Of a DNA stretch of 42,409 nt, positions 7,422 to 16,714 are shown one piece after another. This DNA is from Clostridia bacterium (GTDB lineage: Bacteria; Bacillota; Clostridia; Christensenellales; UBA1242). How positions within the stretch are numbered: position 1 is the first letter of the stretch; the number at the start of each line of letters is the position of its first letter. Under the pieces are notes generated by a model. That model was given only the letters and a program-made list of their open reading frames with translations, was not told where the DNA came from and made no database searches. The stretch is taken from positions 1 to 42,409 of the forward strand of contig JAFUPL010000011.1 of the NCBI GenBank assembly GCA_017481235.1, given 5' to 3'. The translations under genes and the position numbers were made by a program.

Positions 7422-8867
7422 TTATGCACTTTCGTCTTCATCTACGAACTCAATTTTGTTATTATCATATTCAATTCCCACCACTTGTGACACGTCACTA
7501 AGTTTTTTAGCAATCTTTTTAGACGACTTAGTTGCCAGTTCAATAGTGTCGTTAGCGTCACTTAGTTTGTTTTGAGTTTTAAGTAGTAGTGCTACAAACT
7601 TTTCAAACTCTGTTTTAAATGTTGACAATATTCCCCAAATTTCACTACTACGACGTTCAATATACATTGTTTTAAATCCCATTTGCAAACTATTAAGTAA
7701 TGCGGATAATGTAGTTGGTCCACAAACCACAATCTTGTAATTGATTTGAATAAACTCAATAAGTTCTACATCTTTAATCACTTCCGCATACAAACCTTCG
7801 ATTGGCAAAAACATCACCGCAAAGTCGGTAGTAGTTGGCACATCAATATACTTTTCGCTAATCTTCTTAGCCTCATCTTTAATTCGACGCACTAATTGTT
7901 TATGACACTTTTCAACTTCTTCCAAATCCGCCTGTTCGCTTGCTTCAGCAAGGCGATAATAATCTTCAAGGGGGAACTTACTATCTATTGGCAAATACAC
8001 TTCCTTATCATCGCGACCTGGCATAACCACAACAAAGTCAACACGTTCCTTGGAATTAATTTTAATTTGAACTTGCTCTTTAAATTGTTGAGGAGATAGC
8101 ATTTGTTCAAGTAGTGTATTAAGCATAACTTCGCCCCATACACCACGCGTTTTAACATTACTTAACATCTTTTTAAGGTCACCAACTCCACTTGCAAGCG
8201 CCTTCATCTCGCCAAGACCCGTGTCTACGTGTTCAAGACTGGATTGAATTTTAGCAAAACTATCATTAAGACGTTGACTTAACGAAATGTTTAACTTTTC
8301 GTCAACGGTTACACGCATTGCGTCAAGTTGCTTTTCGTTTTCTTGGCGTATCGCATTCATACTTAATGTTATATCTTGAGTTAGTTTTTCAATTTTTTCC
8401 TCATTTTTTGCCGTCAATGCATCAACACGATGTTGAATATTTTCAAGTTCTTGCTTTTGAAGTGATGAAATGCTTACAATCGCATTTTGAGTGTTGTTAA
8501 GATAGTCACTCATTTGCCTAGCATTTTCTTGCCTAATCGAATTCATATTAAGATTAACTTCTTGAGTTAATTTTGCAATACGTCCTTCGTTACGATCTGC
8601 AAAGTCACTCAAGTTCTTTTTAACACTATCAAGTTCTTGCCTTTGGTTTAACAAAATATTGTTTATGGTATTGTTGGTATTAATCAAAGTATTGTTTAAA
8701 CTATCCATTAACATTTTATTGTTATTCGTCATTTGTGATTGAATGTTTTCAAATTCTCGAGCAACCTGAACATTTCCACCATTATTTTTTATTTTGCCAA
8801 CGCGCACACATACAACAACGCTTGTAAGTATTGATATAATTGCAACCGCTATACATATATAAACCAT
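7422..8867 (-). CDS. rmuC: RmuC-family DNA recombination protein
   Basis: A 481-residue protein. It has an N-terminal membrane helix (VYICIAVAIISILTSVVVCV), then a long coiled coil to about residue 220. The coiled coil has an internal duplication: KLTQEVNLNMNSIRQEN and KLTQDITLSMNAIRQEN. The RmuC domain (about 235-440) starts with GVWGEVMLNTLLEQ and includes DFVVVMPG and PIDSKFPLEDYYRL, the conserved core of this restriction-endonuclease-like fold. RmuC limits recombination at inverted repeats and replication forks; its exact activity is not settled. ATG 8867 was chosen because GGAG lies six bases upstream. Two earlier ATGs (8879, 8873) overlap that site. A good promoter lies at 8896-8924. 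Confidence 0.92.
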   Translation of the reverse strand: MVYICIAVAIISILTSVVVCVRVGKIKNNGGNVQVAREFENIQSQMTNNNKMLMDSLNNTLINTNNTINNILLNQRQELDSVKKNLSDFADRNEGRIAKLTQEVNLNMNSIRQENARQMSDYLNNTQNAIVSISSLQKQELENIQHRVDALTAKNEEKIEKLTQDITLSMNAIRQENEKQLDAMRVTVDEKLNISLSQRLNDSFAKIQSSLEHVDTGLGEMKALASGVGDLKKMLSNVKTRGVWGEVMLNTLLEQMLSPQQFKEQVQIKINSKERVDFVVVMPGRDDKEVYLPIDSKFPLEDYYRLAEASEQADLEEVEKCHKQLVRRIKDEAKKISEKYIDVPTTTDFAVMFLPIEGLYAEVIKDVELIEFIQINYKIVVCGPTTLSALLNSLQMGFKTMYIERRSSEIWGILSTFKTEFEKFVALLLKTQNKLSDANDTIELATKSSKKIAKKLSDVSQVVGIEYDNNKIEFVDEDESA

Positions 8868-8895
8868 AATCATCTCCATCGTTTTTTTTATATTT

Positions 8896-8924
8896 ATTAT
8901 AATGTAAATTTTTTAATTTGGCAA
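8896..8924 (-). promoter_or_regulatory. Sigma-A promoter of rmuC
   Basis: On the minus strand, TTGCCA (8924-8919), a 17-bp spacer and TATAAT (8901-8896). The surrounding region between rmuC and the lipid kinase (8868-9150) is extremely AT-rich and otherwise empty. Confidence 0.7.
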
Positions 8925-9099
8925 ACAATTTATTTTTAAAATTAAAAATTAATTTAAAATTATTTAAAATAATATATAATTTTACATTTATTTTACAATT
9001 ATTTGATTGCATTAAGTTTGAAATTAATATATTTTATAAATTAGTAAATAATAGTAGTGTAATTTAAAAATATTTTTTGGTAATATTTTGCTAAATTTA

Positions 9100-9127
9100 T
9101 TTACAAAACAAAAATTTTGAGTATAAT
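9100..9127 (+). promoter_or_regulatory. Sigma-A promoter of the YegS-type kinase
   Basis: TTTACA (9100-9105), a 16-bp spacer and TATAAT (9122-9127). The predicted start near 9134 leaves a leader of about 17 nt with an AGGA ribosome site. Confidence 0.65.
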
Positions 9128-9150
9128 ATTTATTAGGAAATTTGATATTT

Positions 9151-10029
9151 ATGTATAATTTAATTGTTAATCCTACTGCCAATAATAACAAGGCATCAAA
9201 GGTAATTAAAAAAGTTTCTAAATATCTTAAAAACCAAGCGGTTGAATTCTTGGTTTATTTTTCCGAAAATAGTGAAGATATAACCAATATTACAAAAAAG
9301 TTGTGCAAAGATGGTGAACGCGAATTTATTGTTGTTGGCGGTGATGGAACACTTAATCATTTTATTAATGGACTAATTGACCCATCAAAAACAAATATTG
9401 GAATTGTGCCAGCAGGCAAACACAATCATTTTGCCAGATATTTAAATTTGCCTAAAAAACCTATTGACGCAATCAAGAATATACTTGAAAATCCAACAAT
9501 CAAGGTTGATTATTTAAAATGCAATCAATATCGTGCACTTAACCTTGTATCGTGTGGCGCAATTGAAATGGCGGAAAATAAATTTTTAACCCAAAGTAAA
9601 GATAGCAAAATGTCACGACGTAAAATTTTAAATAACACTTTAAAAACTTTCGAAGGAATATCTCTTGCTATTGAAGCGGATAATTTAAAACAAAAAGATA
9701 CACTTTACACCGCTTGCGCCGTATGTAATGGCGGATTTTATGGCGATAATGTATATGTCAGTCCACTTAGCAATATGCATGATGGTCTTGCAAATGTTGT
9801 AACCATTGATTACAATGATGCAACACAAGTTAAAAAAGACTATAAAATTACACGTAGCGGTAAACATATATACAAAAATCCAACCTCAAACAGTTGGTCT
9901 GCTCAAGTAAAAGTAACCGCAAAACAACCTTTTGACACAATGATTGATGGCGAAATATATCAATTTGACACCCTTGAAATAAATGTAATAGCAAAAGGCT
10001 TAAACATTTACACCAAACCAAGATATTAA
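9151..10029 (+). CDS. YegS/DagK-family lipid kinase
   Basis: A 292-residue protein of normal length for diacylglycerol/sphingosine-kinase-like enzymes. It begins with the family-typical MYNLIVNPTANNNKASKVI, has the nucleotide-binding motif VVGGDGTLNHFINGL near residues 63-77, and GIVPAGKHNHFARYLNLP near 87-104, where most relatives have GTGNDFAR; here the segment reads GKHNHFAR. The C-terminal beta-sandwich ends with DTMIDGEIYQF. Such enzymes phosphorylate diacylglycerol or related lipids at the membrane to feed phospholipid recycling. ATG 9151 was chosen over TTG 9142 because it gives the normal N-terminus. It stands alone, between its own promoter and a bidirectional terminator. Confidence 0.88.
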   Translation: MYNLIVNPTANNNKASKVIKKVSKYLKNQAVEFLVYFSENSEDITNITKKLCKDGEREFIVVGGDGTLNHFINGLIDPSKTNIGIVPAGKHNHFARYLNLPKKPIDAIKNILENPTIKVDYLKCNQYRALNLVSCGAIEMAENKFLTQSKDSKMSRRKILNNTLKTFEGISLAIEADNLKQKDTLYTACAVCNGGFYGDNVYVSPLSNMHDGLANVVTIDYNDATQVKKDYKITRSGKHIYKNPTSNSWSAQVKVTAKQPFDTMIDGEIYQFDTLEINVIAKGLNIYTKPRY

Positions 10030-10059
10030 AAAACTCTAGATTTATAATCTAGGGTTTTT
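10028..10059. terminator. Bidirectional terminator between lipid kinase and lipoprotein genes
   Basis: AAACTCTAGAT and ATCTAGGGTTT pair over 11 bp with one G-U pair (10031-10057, loop TTATA). There is a T tract on the right and an A tract on the left, so it can stop transcription from both sides. Confidence 0.75.
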
Positions 10060-10076
10060 ATTTAAATTAAATTATC

Positions 10077-10940
10077 TTAATTATGTTCAGCAATATAATC
10101 CCTTGCTTCTTTGTATTTTGCCTCAATTTCCTCACCATCTACTGTTCCATATTCATAAATAACTGTTACTTTAAAAGGATTAGTCATAATGTCCGCCAAT
10201 CCACTAGCATCACTAGATTCGGCACCAGTATATTCAGTAGTTCCAAAATAAATAACTACACTTTGCATAAATCCATTTTTGATTTCAACTTCCACAAATG
10301 AACTATTTAAGCATTCCTTTTTTCCGTCTTCGCTTACGCTAATTTCGCTAGTTAATAAAGTTATATAGTTGTTGCCATTGTCTTTCACACCACTAAATAA
10401 AACATTATCTACTGTAAATTCCCCAATATCGGCCAAAATATTAAAGTCATATAGATAATAATTAAAGTTCATTACAGTGCCTGTAGAAAATGCTTCTACC
10501 CATTCTCCATCCTCGTAATAGCGTCCATATTGCGAAACCTTAGGACTACTTTCTATGTCAGAAAATATCACATTATACATATCTGGTTCAGTCCTATATT
10601 GAACATAGTTTCCATCTGCAACTCTGTAAACACTAGATGTACCAGCAGATAATCCCGAATATGATGTTGTCGCTTTCATATTGCTCCAAATGTCGTCAAC
10701 ATTTAGCAATATTCTCATTTGTGCCTCTTGCAAAATCTTAAACGACTCTTCTCTGCCTAGTTTTGAATTAGATTTATCAAGATTTTCAAGCACATCTTCC
10801 ATAAACACGTCAGCATTATCAACTACGGTCATTACCTTTTCTTTTTGTTCCTCGCTTAAATTAATTGTACAACCTGTAAACACAAACATGCTACAACAAA
10901 TCACTGCAAGCAAACTAAATACTTTTAAAAATTTTTTCAT
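10077..10940 (-). CDS. Putative lipoprotein of unknown function
   Basis: A 287-residue protein. The N-terminus has two lysines, a hydrophobic stretch and a lipobox-like FTGC with the acceptor Cys at residue 24, so it is probably lipid-anchored outside the membrane. The mature part is acidic and strand-rich (for example VYRVADGNYVQYRTEPD and SVVIYFGTTEY) and resembles substrate-carrier or LolA/LppX-like folds. I do not recognise the family. A GGGAG ribosome site precedes the ATG. The promoter at 10971-10999 contains an operator palindrome, which points to control by the divergent Xre regulator at 11034. Confidence 0.75.
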   Translation of the reverse strand: MKKFLKVFSLLAVICCSMFVFTGCTINLSEEQKEKVMTVVDNADVFMEDVLENLDKSNSKLGREESFKILQEAQMRILLNVDDIWSNMKATTSYSGLSAGTSSVYRVADGNYVQYRTEPDMYNVIFSDIESSPKVSQYGRYYEDGEWVEAFSTGTVMNFNYYLYDFNILADIGEFTVDNVLFSGVKDNGNNYITLLTSEISVSEDGKKECLNSSFVEVEIKNGFMQSVVIYFGTTEYTGAESSDASGLADIMTNPFKVTVIYEYGTVDGEEIEAKYKEARDYIAEHN

Positions 10941-10970
10941 ATATTTCTCCCTTTTTTGTTTGATATTTAT

Positions 10971-10999
10971 ATTATATTCTTACAGTTGTAAGAAGTCAA
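10971..10999 (-). promoter_or_regulatory. Lipoprotein promoter with operator in the spacer
   Basis: On the minus strand, TTGACT (10999-10994), a 17-bp spacer and TATAAT (10976-10971). The 17-bp spacer plus one base of the -35 is exactly the palindrome at 10977-10994, so a bound repressor would cover the promoter. Confidence 0.78.
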
Positions 11000-11023
11000 G
11001 TATTTTTCTTACATTTGTGAGAA
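10977..11023. promoter_or_regulatory. Two palindromic operators between lipoprotein and Xre genes
   Basis: Palindrome 1 (10977-10994) has arms TTCTTACA and TGTAAGAA around two bases. Palindrome 2 (11006-11023) has TTCTTACA and TGTGAGAA, with one mismatch. Their centres are 29 bp apart, close to three helical turns. Palindrome 1 covers the lipoprotein promoter and palindrome 2 lies 10 bp before the regulator's ATG, which fits autoregulation. Confidence 0.75.
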
Positions 11024-11033
11024 TATTTTTTAT

Positions 11034-11243
11034 ATGGAACAAAACGTATTCGGAGAGAACTTAAAATTACTGCGACTAGAAAAAGGTTTAGGTCAAGTTG
11101 CTCTAGCAAATGAACTTAAATTAAGTAAAGGCATAATTAGTCTATGGGAAAACGGTTTGCGCGAACCTAATATGTCGTCTTTAATTACACTTGCCAAATA
11201 TTTTAATGTAACAATCGACTATCTTGTTGGTTTGGAAAAATAA
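11034..11243 (+). CDS. Small Xre/Cro-CI-type transcriptional regulator
   Basis: A 69-residue single-domain helix-turn-helix protein. The HTH_3 core runs from LKLLRLEKGLGQVALANEL through LSKGIISLWENGLREPNMSS and ends with the usual TLAKYFNVTIDYLVG. There is no ligand-binding or dimerisation domain beyond this. No clear ribosome site precedes ATG 11034, so translation may be weak or the mRNA nearly leaderless, suiting a low-copy repressor. It is divergent from the lipoprotein gene with two palindromic operators in between, so a repressor of both genes is the simplest reading. Confidence 0.88.
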   Translation: MEQNVFGENLKLLRLEKGLGQVALANELKLSKGIISLWENGLREPNMSSLITLAKYFNVTIDYLVGLEK

Positions 11244-11246
11244 ATT

Positions 11247-11282
11247 AAAAAAATACTAGAGATTTACTTCTAGTATTTTTTT
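11247..11282. terminator. Bidirectional terminator after the Xre gene
   Basis: ATACTAGA and TCTAGTAT, extended by A and T tracts to a 13-bp stem, enclose an 8-nt loop (11261-11268). It serves the plus-strand regulator and the minus-strand unknown gene ending at 11302. Confidence 0.8.
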
Positions 11283-11301
11283 GTTATAGTATATTTATTA
11301 A

Positions 11302-11745
11302 TTACAATTGTTGAACTCGTGATTGATTGTATTTATCGTACGCATCTTCAACTTTAGATAATGTGCGTTTCGCTTGAGCAGGTGTTGCTCTAAAAGAATT
11401 AACATGTCTTCCAAATGATAAAATTATAATTTTTTCATCAACCTTATCGTATTTAACACTATTTATATATTCCATATTTATTAAAGCAAAACCAAGGTTT
11501 GCGTAATTATCGTTTCCTTCATTTACAATTTGTTTTCCAAGATTATTTAATTGTCTAAATAATTTTGATTTACTATTGTCAACTGTCATAGCAATAGTCC
11601 TACTTGTGCAATCATTATACACAATACTTAACGCAAATTTAGGTTTATCAAAATGCGAACCCACTTGAGCCACATCAATCATCATAACATTATCTAAAAC
11701 AACAATTTCATCATCTAATAAAATATTTCCATCTTCAACTTTCAT
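11302..11745 (-). CDS. Unknown cytoplasmic protein (147 aa)
   Basis: I do not recognise this family. It has no signal peptide or membrane helix. The first 110 residues are strand-rich and alternate hydrophobic and charged stretches (EIVVLDNVMMIDVAQVG, KFALSIVYNDCTSRTIAM, KIIILSFG). The last 35 residues look helical (TPAQAKRTLSKVEDAYDKY). A pleckstrin-homology-like barrel capped by a C-terminal helix would fit this pattern, but that is a guess. It has an AAAGGA ribosome site and a consensus promoter (11769-11797), so it is probably well expressed as a single gene. Confidence 0.7.
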   Translation of the reverse strand: MKVEDGNILLDDEIVVLDNVMMIDVAQVGSHFDKPKFALSIVYNDCTSRTIAMTVDNSKSKLFRQLNNLGKQIVNEGNDNYANLGFALINMEYINSVKYDKVDEKIIILSFGRHVNSFRATPAQAKRTLSKVEDAYDKYNQSRVQQL

Positions 11746-11768
11746 AATTATATCCTTTATATATTTGT

Positions 11769-11797
11769 ATTATAGCACAACATATCTATATTGTCAA
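11769..11797 (-). promoter_or_regulatory. Consensus sigma-A promoter of the 147-aa gene
   Basis: On the minus strand, perfect TTGACA (11797-11792), a 17-bp spacer and perfect TATAAT (11774-11769). It is the best promoter in the window. Confidence 0.85.
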
Positions 11798-11801
11798 TAC
11801 A

Positions 11802-11836
11802 GAAAAAAATAACCACTAAGAAATTAATCTTAGTGG
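11802..11836 (-). terminator. Intrinsic terminator of tyrS
   Basis: On the minus strand, CCACTAAGA and TCTTAGTGG form a perfect 9-bp stem with a 6-nt loop (11836-11813). A U-rich tail runs to 11802. Confidence 0.85.
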
Positions 11837-11844
11837 AATTTATT

Positions 11845-13077
11845 TTATTCTACAATCACTTTAATAAAGTTCTTTTTGCCTTTTTTGAATAGCACACCAT
11901 CAAGTAGTTCTTGCTTTGAAATTGTAGCAAATGCGTTGATGATTACTTCGTTATTCATTGAAATTCCTTTTTGGTCAATTAGACGACGTCCTTCACCTTT
12001 TGATTTAACAAACTCTACTTGAACTAATAAATCAAGAACCGCAGTTGTATCCGCCACTTCGCTTGCCTTTAAAGTAACAGTTGGAGCATTGTCCATATTT
12101 TGACTACCATTAAATAGATTTTCGCTCATATTTTGAGCTTCTATTGCATCTTGCTCGTTACGTATAAACTTTGTAATTTCGTATGCCATACGTTTTTTAG
12201 CACTAACAATATCAGTTTTGATAAGTTCACGCACTTCAGCCATAGGAACATCGGTAAATATTGCAAACATCATTTCAACGCAAGCGTCTGGAGTTTGATA
12301 TACTCCTTGGTAAAAATCGTATGCACTAATCTTTTCGTTATCAATCCAAATAGCACCTTTTTCGGTTTTACCCATTTTTTTGCCTTCTGGAGTAAGTAAT
12401 AGCGGATTAGTCACACCAACCATTAATCTATCCTTGCCATCAATAAAGTTCATTTTACGTCCAAGTTCGCTACCTGCCACAATATTTCCCCATTGGTCAG
12501 CACCGCCCCATTGAATAGCGCAGTTGTGTTCTTTATTTAAATACAAGAAGTCGTATGCCTGCATTAGCATATAACCCATTTCAAAGAAAGTAAGTCCGCC
12601 TTCTTCCATACGCTTAGCATAAATTTCGTTAGATATCATCTTGTTTACATTAAAATGCACACCAACATCACGCATAAAGTTAACATAATCATAACCCTTA
12701 AACCAGTCAGCATTATTAACAATAATTGCTGGATTTTCGCCATCAAAGTTTAAGAATTTGCTATAAGCACGTTTAATACTTTCGATATTGTGATTTAATT
12801 GGTCTTGAGTTAACATTTTACGCATTTCAGTTTTGCCACTTGGGTCACCGATTGCCGCAGTTGCGCCACCCACAAGAATGATAACCTTATGTCCCGCTTG
12901 TTGTAATCTACGCATAATGCACGCTGGTACGCAGTGACCTATGTGTAAACTATCCGCTGTAGGGTCAGTGCCAGTATAAATTGCTACAGGTTTTCCGTTT
13001 AATAATTCTTTTAATTTTGCTTCGTCAGTTGATTGATAAATAAGTCCTCTATCTTTTAGTAATTCATATAATTGCAT
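11845..13077 (-). CDS. tyrS: Tyrosyl-tRNA synthetase
   Basis: A 410-residue class I synthetase of normal length that charges tRNA-Tyr. The HIGH motif is at residues 45-48 (SLHIGHCV). The tyrosine-pocket stretch includes QWGGADQWGNI. The KMSKS-type loop is KMGKT near residue 233, matching the KFGKT form usual in TyrRS. The last 65 residues are an S4 RNA-binding domain (EGRRLIDQKGISMNNEVI). An AAGGA ribosome site precedes ATG 13077. It starts 22 bp after cvpA, so the two share a transcript. I found no T-box leader, which is the usual control of tyrS in this phylum. Confidence 0.97.
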   Translation of the reverse strand: MQLYELLKDRGLIYQSTDEAKLKELLNGKPVAIYTGTDPTADSLHIGHCVPACIMRRLQQAGHKVIILVGGATAAIGDPSGKTEMRKMLTQDQLNHNIESIKRAYSKFLNFDGENPAIIVNNADWFKGYDYVNFMRDVGVHFNVNKMISNEIYAKRMEEGGLTFFEMGYMLMQAYDFLYLNKEHNCAIQWGGADQWGNIVAGSELGRKMNFIDGKDRLMVGVTNPLLLTPEGKKMGKTEKGAIWIDNEKISAYDFYQGVYQTPDACVEMMFAIFTDVPMAEVRELIKTDIVSAKKRMAYEITKFIRNEQDAIEAQNMSENLFNGSQNMDNAPTVTLKASEVADTTAVLDLLVQVEFVKSKGEGRRLIDQKGISMNNEVIINAFATISKQELLDGVLFKKGKKNFIKVIVE

Positions 13078-13099
13078 AATTTTTGTCCTTTTAAGATGT

Positions 13100-14245
13100 T
13101 TATTCAGTTATTGGTGTTAGCGTAAAGGTTGCTTGAACTTGAGCTTCCACTCCTTTAGCAAACTTAATAACATATGTTTCAGTTTTTGATAATACTAATA
13201 GGTTTTCAATCTCAGTATTCATATCACTAGTAGATGTTACAACATAATCTAGTTGTTCGCCAACTATTGCCACCGCTAAACTAAATGCAGATGTTGAAAT
13301 TTCACTTGGATTTAATTGATAATATTGCTCGGTAGCATTAGTAAAATCAATGGTAATGGTAGCGATGTACACACCTTCACTTTCGGTAATGCTAAGTTGA
13401 TATGGTTTTTCAACACTTCCGTTAGGAGTTGTGTCTGGAGTTGTATCATCACCTCTATCTTTATACTTGTTTTCCCACAAATTGTCAATCCATTTTTGAA
13501 CAATTTTTCCGTCTACTACATGTTTTTCCACAAATTCATCTGTATAATTGTATATTGGTCTAGCAATTTTGCTATGGTCTTGAATTGCAGGTGATATTTT
13601 TGTGTTTACCGCTGGAATAACAGTAAGCAATGTAAGAACAAAAGCAAATATTACAACTATAATTCCGCCTTTAACCACCCCAAATGCAAGACCTAAAAGT
13701 TTGTTAGTAGCGCCAAATACTCTATTACGAGTAATATTATCAAATAATCTAGATACTAGAGATATAATAATTTTTATTGCTATAAATAGTATAATTGCAC
13801 AAATAATTAACATAATTATTGACGCAAATGAACCGCTAACAATGTCTGCAACGGTTGCACCTTGAACATCACTAGCACTTAAAGGTTTTAATACATATGA
13901 CATTAATTTTTTCAAAAACCCATTAGTGCTTGATGGAATATTATTAATAAGGTCTTGACCGCTTACACCAGCAGGAATAGTTTCACTATAAAATGCGCCC
14001 ATGCTAGCAATGCCCGAACTCAATTTGTCGGCAATAAGTCCATTAAAATCATATATCTTGTTAATTAAATTTGCTAAATGCCCCGCACAAAAAATACTTA
14101 TAATAATTACAACCAAAGTTGACAACATCGATAACACTGACTTAAAAAATCCTTTGCGAAGACCAATAAGACCGAATATCGCCAATATTGCAACAATTAT
14201 CACATCAAATACAATACCCATTGTGGACGAAACTGATAATAACAT
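13100..14245 (-). CDS. CvpA-family membrane protein with long C-terminal extension
   Basis: A 381-residue protein. The N-terminal 220 residues are a CvpA domain: a first helix with IFGLIGLRKGFFKSVLSM, two further helices and a fourth near VKGGIIVVIFAFVLTLL. Usual CvpA proteins are 160-220 residues. Here about 150 more residues follow: a Thr/Pro linker (DDTTPDTTPNGS) and a strand-rich domain that would lie outside the cell. CvpA proteins affect envelope stress tolerance and, in E. coli, colicin V production; the activity is unknown. AAGGAG precedes the ATG. tyrS follows 22 bp later. The extension could be a separate binding module. Confidence 0.8.
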   Translation of the reverse strand: MLLSVSSTMGIVFDVIIVAILAIFGLIGLRKGFFKSVLSMLSTLVVIIISIFCAGHLANLINKIYDFNGLIADKLSSGIASMGAFYSETIPAGVSGQDLINNIPSSTNGFLKKLMSYVLKPLSASDVQGATVADIVSGSFASIIMLIICAIILFIAIKIIISLVSRLFDNITRNRVFGATNKLLGLAFGVVKGGIIVVIFAFVLTLLTVIPAVNTKISPAIQDHSKIARPIYNYTDEFVEKHVVDGKIVQKWIDNLWENKYKDRGDDTTPDTTPNGSVEKPYQLSITESEGVYIATITIDFTNATEQYYQLNPSEISTSAFSLAVAIVGEQLDYVVTSTSDMNTEIENLLVLSKTETYVIKFAKGVEAQVQATFTLTPITE

Positions 14246-14272
14246 ACACGCTCCTTATATATTATTTATTTT

Positions 14273-14300
14273 ATTTTAACATAAAACTTACCAAAAACAA
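14273..14300 (-). promoter_or_regulatory. Probable promoter of cvpA-tyrS
   Basis: On the minus strand, TTGTTT (14300-14295), a 16-bp spacer and TAAAAT (14278-14273). The transcript would begin near 14266, giving a 20-nt leader that leaves no room for a T-box. Confidence 0.5.
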
Positions 14301-14423
14301 AGCAATATAACAAAATTTTACTTTATTTTTTAATAACCTTCAATATTTTTGAAACTTTAATTCATATTTACCACTTTGAAGTAAATAATATTTTAGTATG
14401 AGTAAAAAAATAACAAAAAATGA

Positions 14424-14452
14424 TTGTACATTTATAAATTTTGTGCTAAAAT
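14424..14452 (+). promoter_or_regulatory. Sigma-A promoter of ftsH
   Basis: TTGTAC (14424-14429), a 17-bp spacer and TAAAAT (14447-14452). The start near 14459 leaves a short leader holding the GAGGTG ribosome site. Confidence 0.65.
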
Positions 14453-14479
14453 ATTTCCATTCGAATAAAGAGGTGAAAT

Positions 14480-16714
14480 ATGGTTGCTAAAAAAAATAAT
14501 AACAAACGTACCTTTTGGATAATACTTTCGGTATTGCTAATAGTGGTACTTATATATAGTATATATGCTGCCAATAAAAACGATAAGCGTATTGACTATA
14601 CCGAATTTAAACAAATGGTTAAAACCGAACAAGTTAGTGAAGTTTATATTAACGACTATACTATTTATGTAAAAAAAGTAAATAGCAAAATTAAATCAGA
14701 TGACTTCCCTAATGAATATGACTATTATTGTTCATACATGAACAACGAAGTAGTTATTACATTTATCGAACAATATAACGAAACCAAGTGGTTGAATGTT
14801 GGTGACTACTATGATGAGACTACTGGCACTATTACTCGTGCCGAAGAAGCAAAAAAACAAATTGATAATGGTGATACCCCTTCCGGCGAACTTGTAACCG
14901 AAGCGCATTATGTTGATGGATACATTCAATATGATGGTCAATGGGATACCGGTTCTTGGATTGAATCGGCACTTCCTTGGATTAGTTTAGGCGTTATAGT
15001 TATATTAGGTATTGTAATTTTCCGTTCTATGTCTGGTGGCGGAAACAAAGGTTTTTCATTTAGTCGTAGTAAAGCAAAATTAGTTGTATCATCAAAGGTT
15101 AGATTTAGTGATGTTGCTGGCGCTGAGGAAGAAAAACAAGAATTGGAAGAATTGGTAGAATTTTTAAAAAATCCTCAACAATACACTGACCTAGGTGCAA
15201 GAATTCCTAAGGGAGTTCTTCTTGTAGGACCTCCTGGAACAGGTAAAACCTTGCTTGCAAAGGCGGTTGCTGGAGAAGCAAAAGTTCCATTCTTTTCAAT
15301 ATCTGGTTCGGACTTTGTGGAATTATACGTAGGTGTTGGTGCTTCACGTGTACGTGACCTATTTGCCCAAGCAAAAAACAACGCTCCTTGCCTTGTATTT
15401 ATAGACGAAATTGACGCCGTTGGTCGTCAACGTGGTGCCGGCATGGGTGGCGGAAATGATGAACGCGAACAAACTTTAAACCAATTACTAGTTGAAATGG
15501 ACGGTTTTGAAACAAATAGCGGTGTAATCGTACTTGCCGCAACTAACCGTGCTGACATATTAGACCCAGCGCTTACCCGTCCTGGAAGATTTGACCGTCA
15601 AGTATATGTCAATGTTCCTGATGTTAAGGGACGTGAAGAGATAATCAAAATCCATTCACGCAACAAACCTATATCAGACGACGTTGATATTAAGCGTATT
15701 GCCCGACTTACTAGCGGATTTGCTGGAGCGGATATTGAAAATATGCTTAATGAAGCAGCATTGCTTGCAGCACGTGATAAACGTGTAAAGATTACAATGA
15801 TTGATATTCAAGAAGGTATCAACAAGGTGCTAATGGGACCTAAAAAGAAATCTCGTTTGGTTACCGAAGATGACAAAAAAATAACTGCAATTCACGAAGC
15901 AGGTCATGCAATTATCGCACACACCCTTCCTAATTGTGATTCAGTGCAAGAAATATCTATTATCCCTCGCGGTCATGCTGGCGGATACACCTTAACATTG
16001 GACGAAAAAGACCGCACACATATGACAAAGCAAAAATTAATTGATACAATTACAATGATGTTGGGTGGTCGTGCCGCTGAAGAAGTTATGCTAAACGATA
16101 TTACCACTGGCGCTTCAAACGATATTGAACGCGCAACCAACATAGCACGCAAAATGGTTGCCGAATGGGGCATGAGTGAAAAGTTTGGTCTTGTAAGTTA
16201 TGGTGAAGGCGGTCAAATTTTTGTAGGCCGCGATTATCAACAAACCAAAAGTTATAGCGAACAAATTGCTAAAGATATTGATGCTGAAATTAAAAAGATT
16301 ATTGATGAAGCACATTCAAGGGCAATATCAATATTGAAAGAAAAGAGAGAATTGATTGAAAATCTTAAAGAAATACTTCTTGAAAAAGAAACTATCTACA
16401 ATGAAGAATTTAAATTATTGTATGATGGAATGAATGTAGAAGAAGTTAAAAAGATTATGACCGAGAACGAAGAAGCAAAGCAAAAATATCAAGAAGAAGC
16501 AAAAAAGGCCGCTATGCTTGAACGCAAAAACAAAGAAATTTCTTCATTGTTGCAAACTGCTGAAGCATCATTGCGTGTTGGTTTGATATCCGAACAAGAT
16601 TTGGAAAATATTAAACAAGAAATATCTAAAAAACAAAATGAACAAGAACAAAATTTAAACGAACAAGATAAAATTGACAATGGTAACAATGATGACCAAA
16701 ACCAAAAGAGTTAA
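14480..16714 (+). CDS. ftsH: ATP-dependent membrane metalloprotease FtsH
   Basis: A 744-residue protein. It has two N-terminal membrane helices (about 12-29 and 165-183), an AAA+ domain with Walker A GPPGTGKT near residue 250, Walker B LVFIDEID and the second region of homology [14 protein letters not shown] zinc-protease domain has HEAGH at about 472-476. FtsH forms hexamers that pull damaged or regulatory proteins from the membrane and degrade them. It is larger than the usual 600-660 residues because the extracellular loop is about 135 residues and the C-terminus carries a charged, Glu/Lys/Gln/Asn-rich tail of about 100. The last bases overlap the next gene. Confidence 0.97.
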   Translation: MVAKKNNNKRTFWIILSVLLIVVLIYSIYAANKNDKRIDYTEFKQMVKTEQVSEVYINDYTIYVKKVNSKIKSDDFPNEYDYYCSYMNNEVVITFIEQYNETKWLNVGDYYDETTGTITRAEEAKKQIDNGDTPSGELVTEAHYVDGYIQYDGQWDTGSWIESALPWISLGVIVILGIVIFRSMSGGGNKGFSFSRSKAKLVVSSKVRFSDVAGAEEEKQELEELVEFLKNPQQYTDLGARIPKGVLLVGPPGTGKTLLAKAVAGEAKVPFFSISGSDFVELYVGVGASRVRDLFAQAKNNAPCLVFIDEIDAVGRQRGAGMGGGNDEREQTLNQLLVEMDGFETNSGVIVLAATNRADILDPALTRPGRFDRQVYVNVPDVKGREEIIKIHSRNKPISDDVDIKRIARLTSGFAGADIENMLNEAALLAARDKRVKITMIDIQEGINKVLMGPKKKSRLVTEDDKKITAIHEAGHAIIAHTLPNCDSVQEISIIPRGHAGGYTLTLDEKDRTHMTKQKLIDTITMMLGGRAAEEVMLNDITTGASNDIERATNIARKMVAEWGMSEKFGLVSYGEGGQIFVGRDYQQTKSYSEQIAKDIDAEIKKIIDEAHSRAISILKEKRELIENLKEILLEKETIYNEEFKLLYDGMNVEEVKKIMTENEEAKQKYQEEAKKAAMLERKNKEISSLLQTAEASLRVGLISEQDLENIKQEISKKQNEQEQNLNEQDKIDNGNNDDQNQKS

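Noticed and set aside
11845..14300. A T-box leader for tyrS
   Set aside because: tyrS follows cvpA by 22 bp, and the predicted leader before cvpA is about 20 nt with no T-box sequence.
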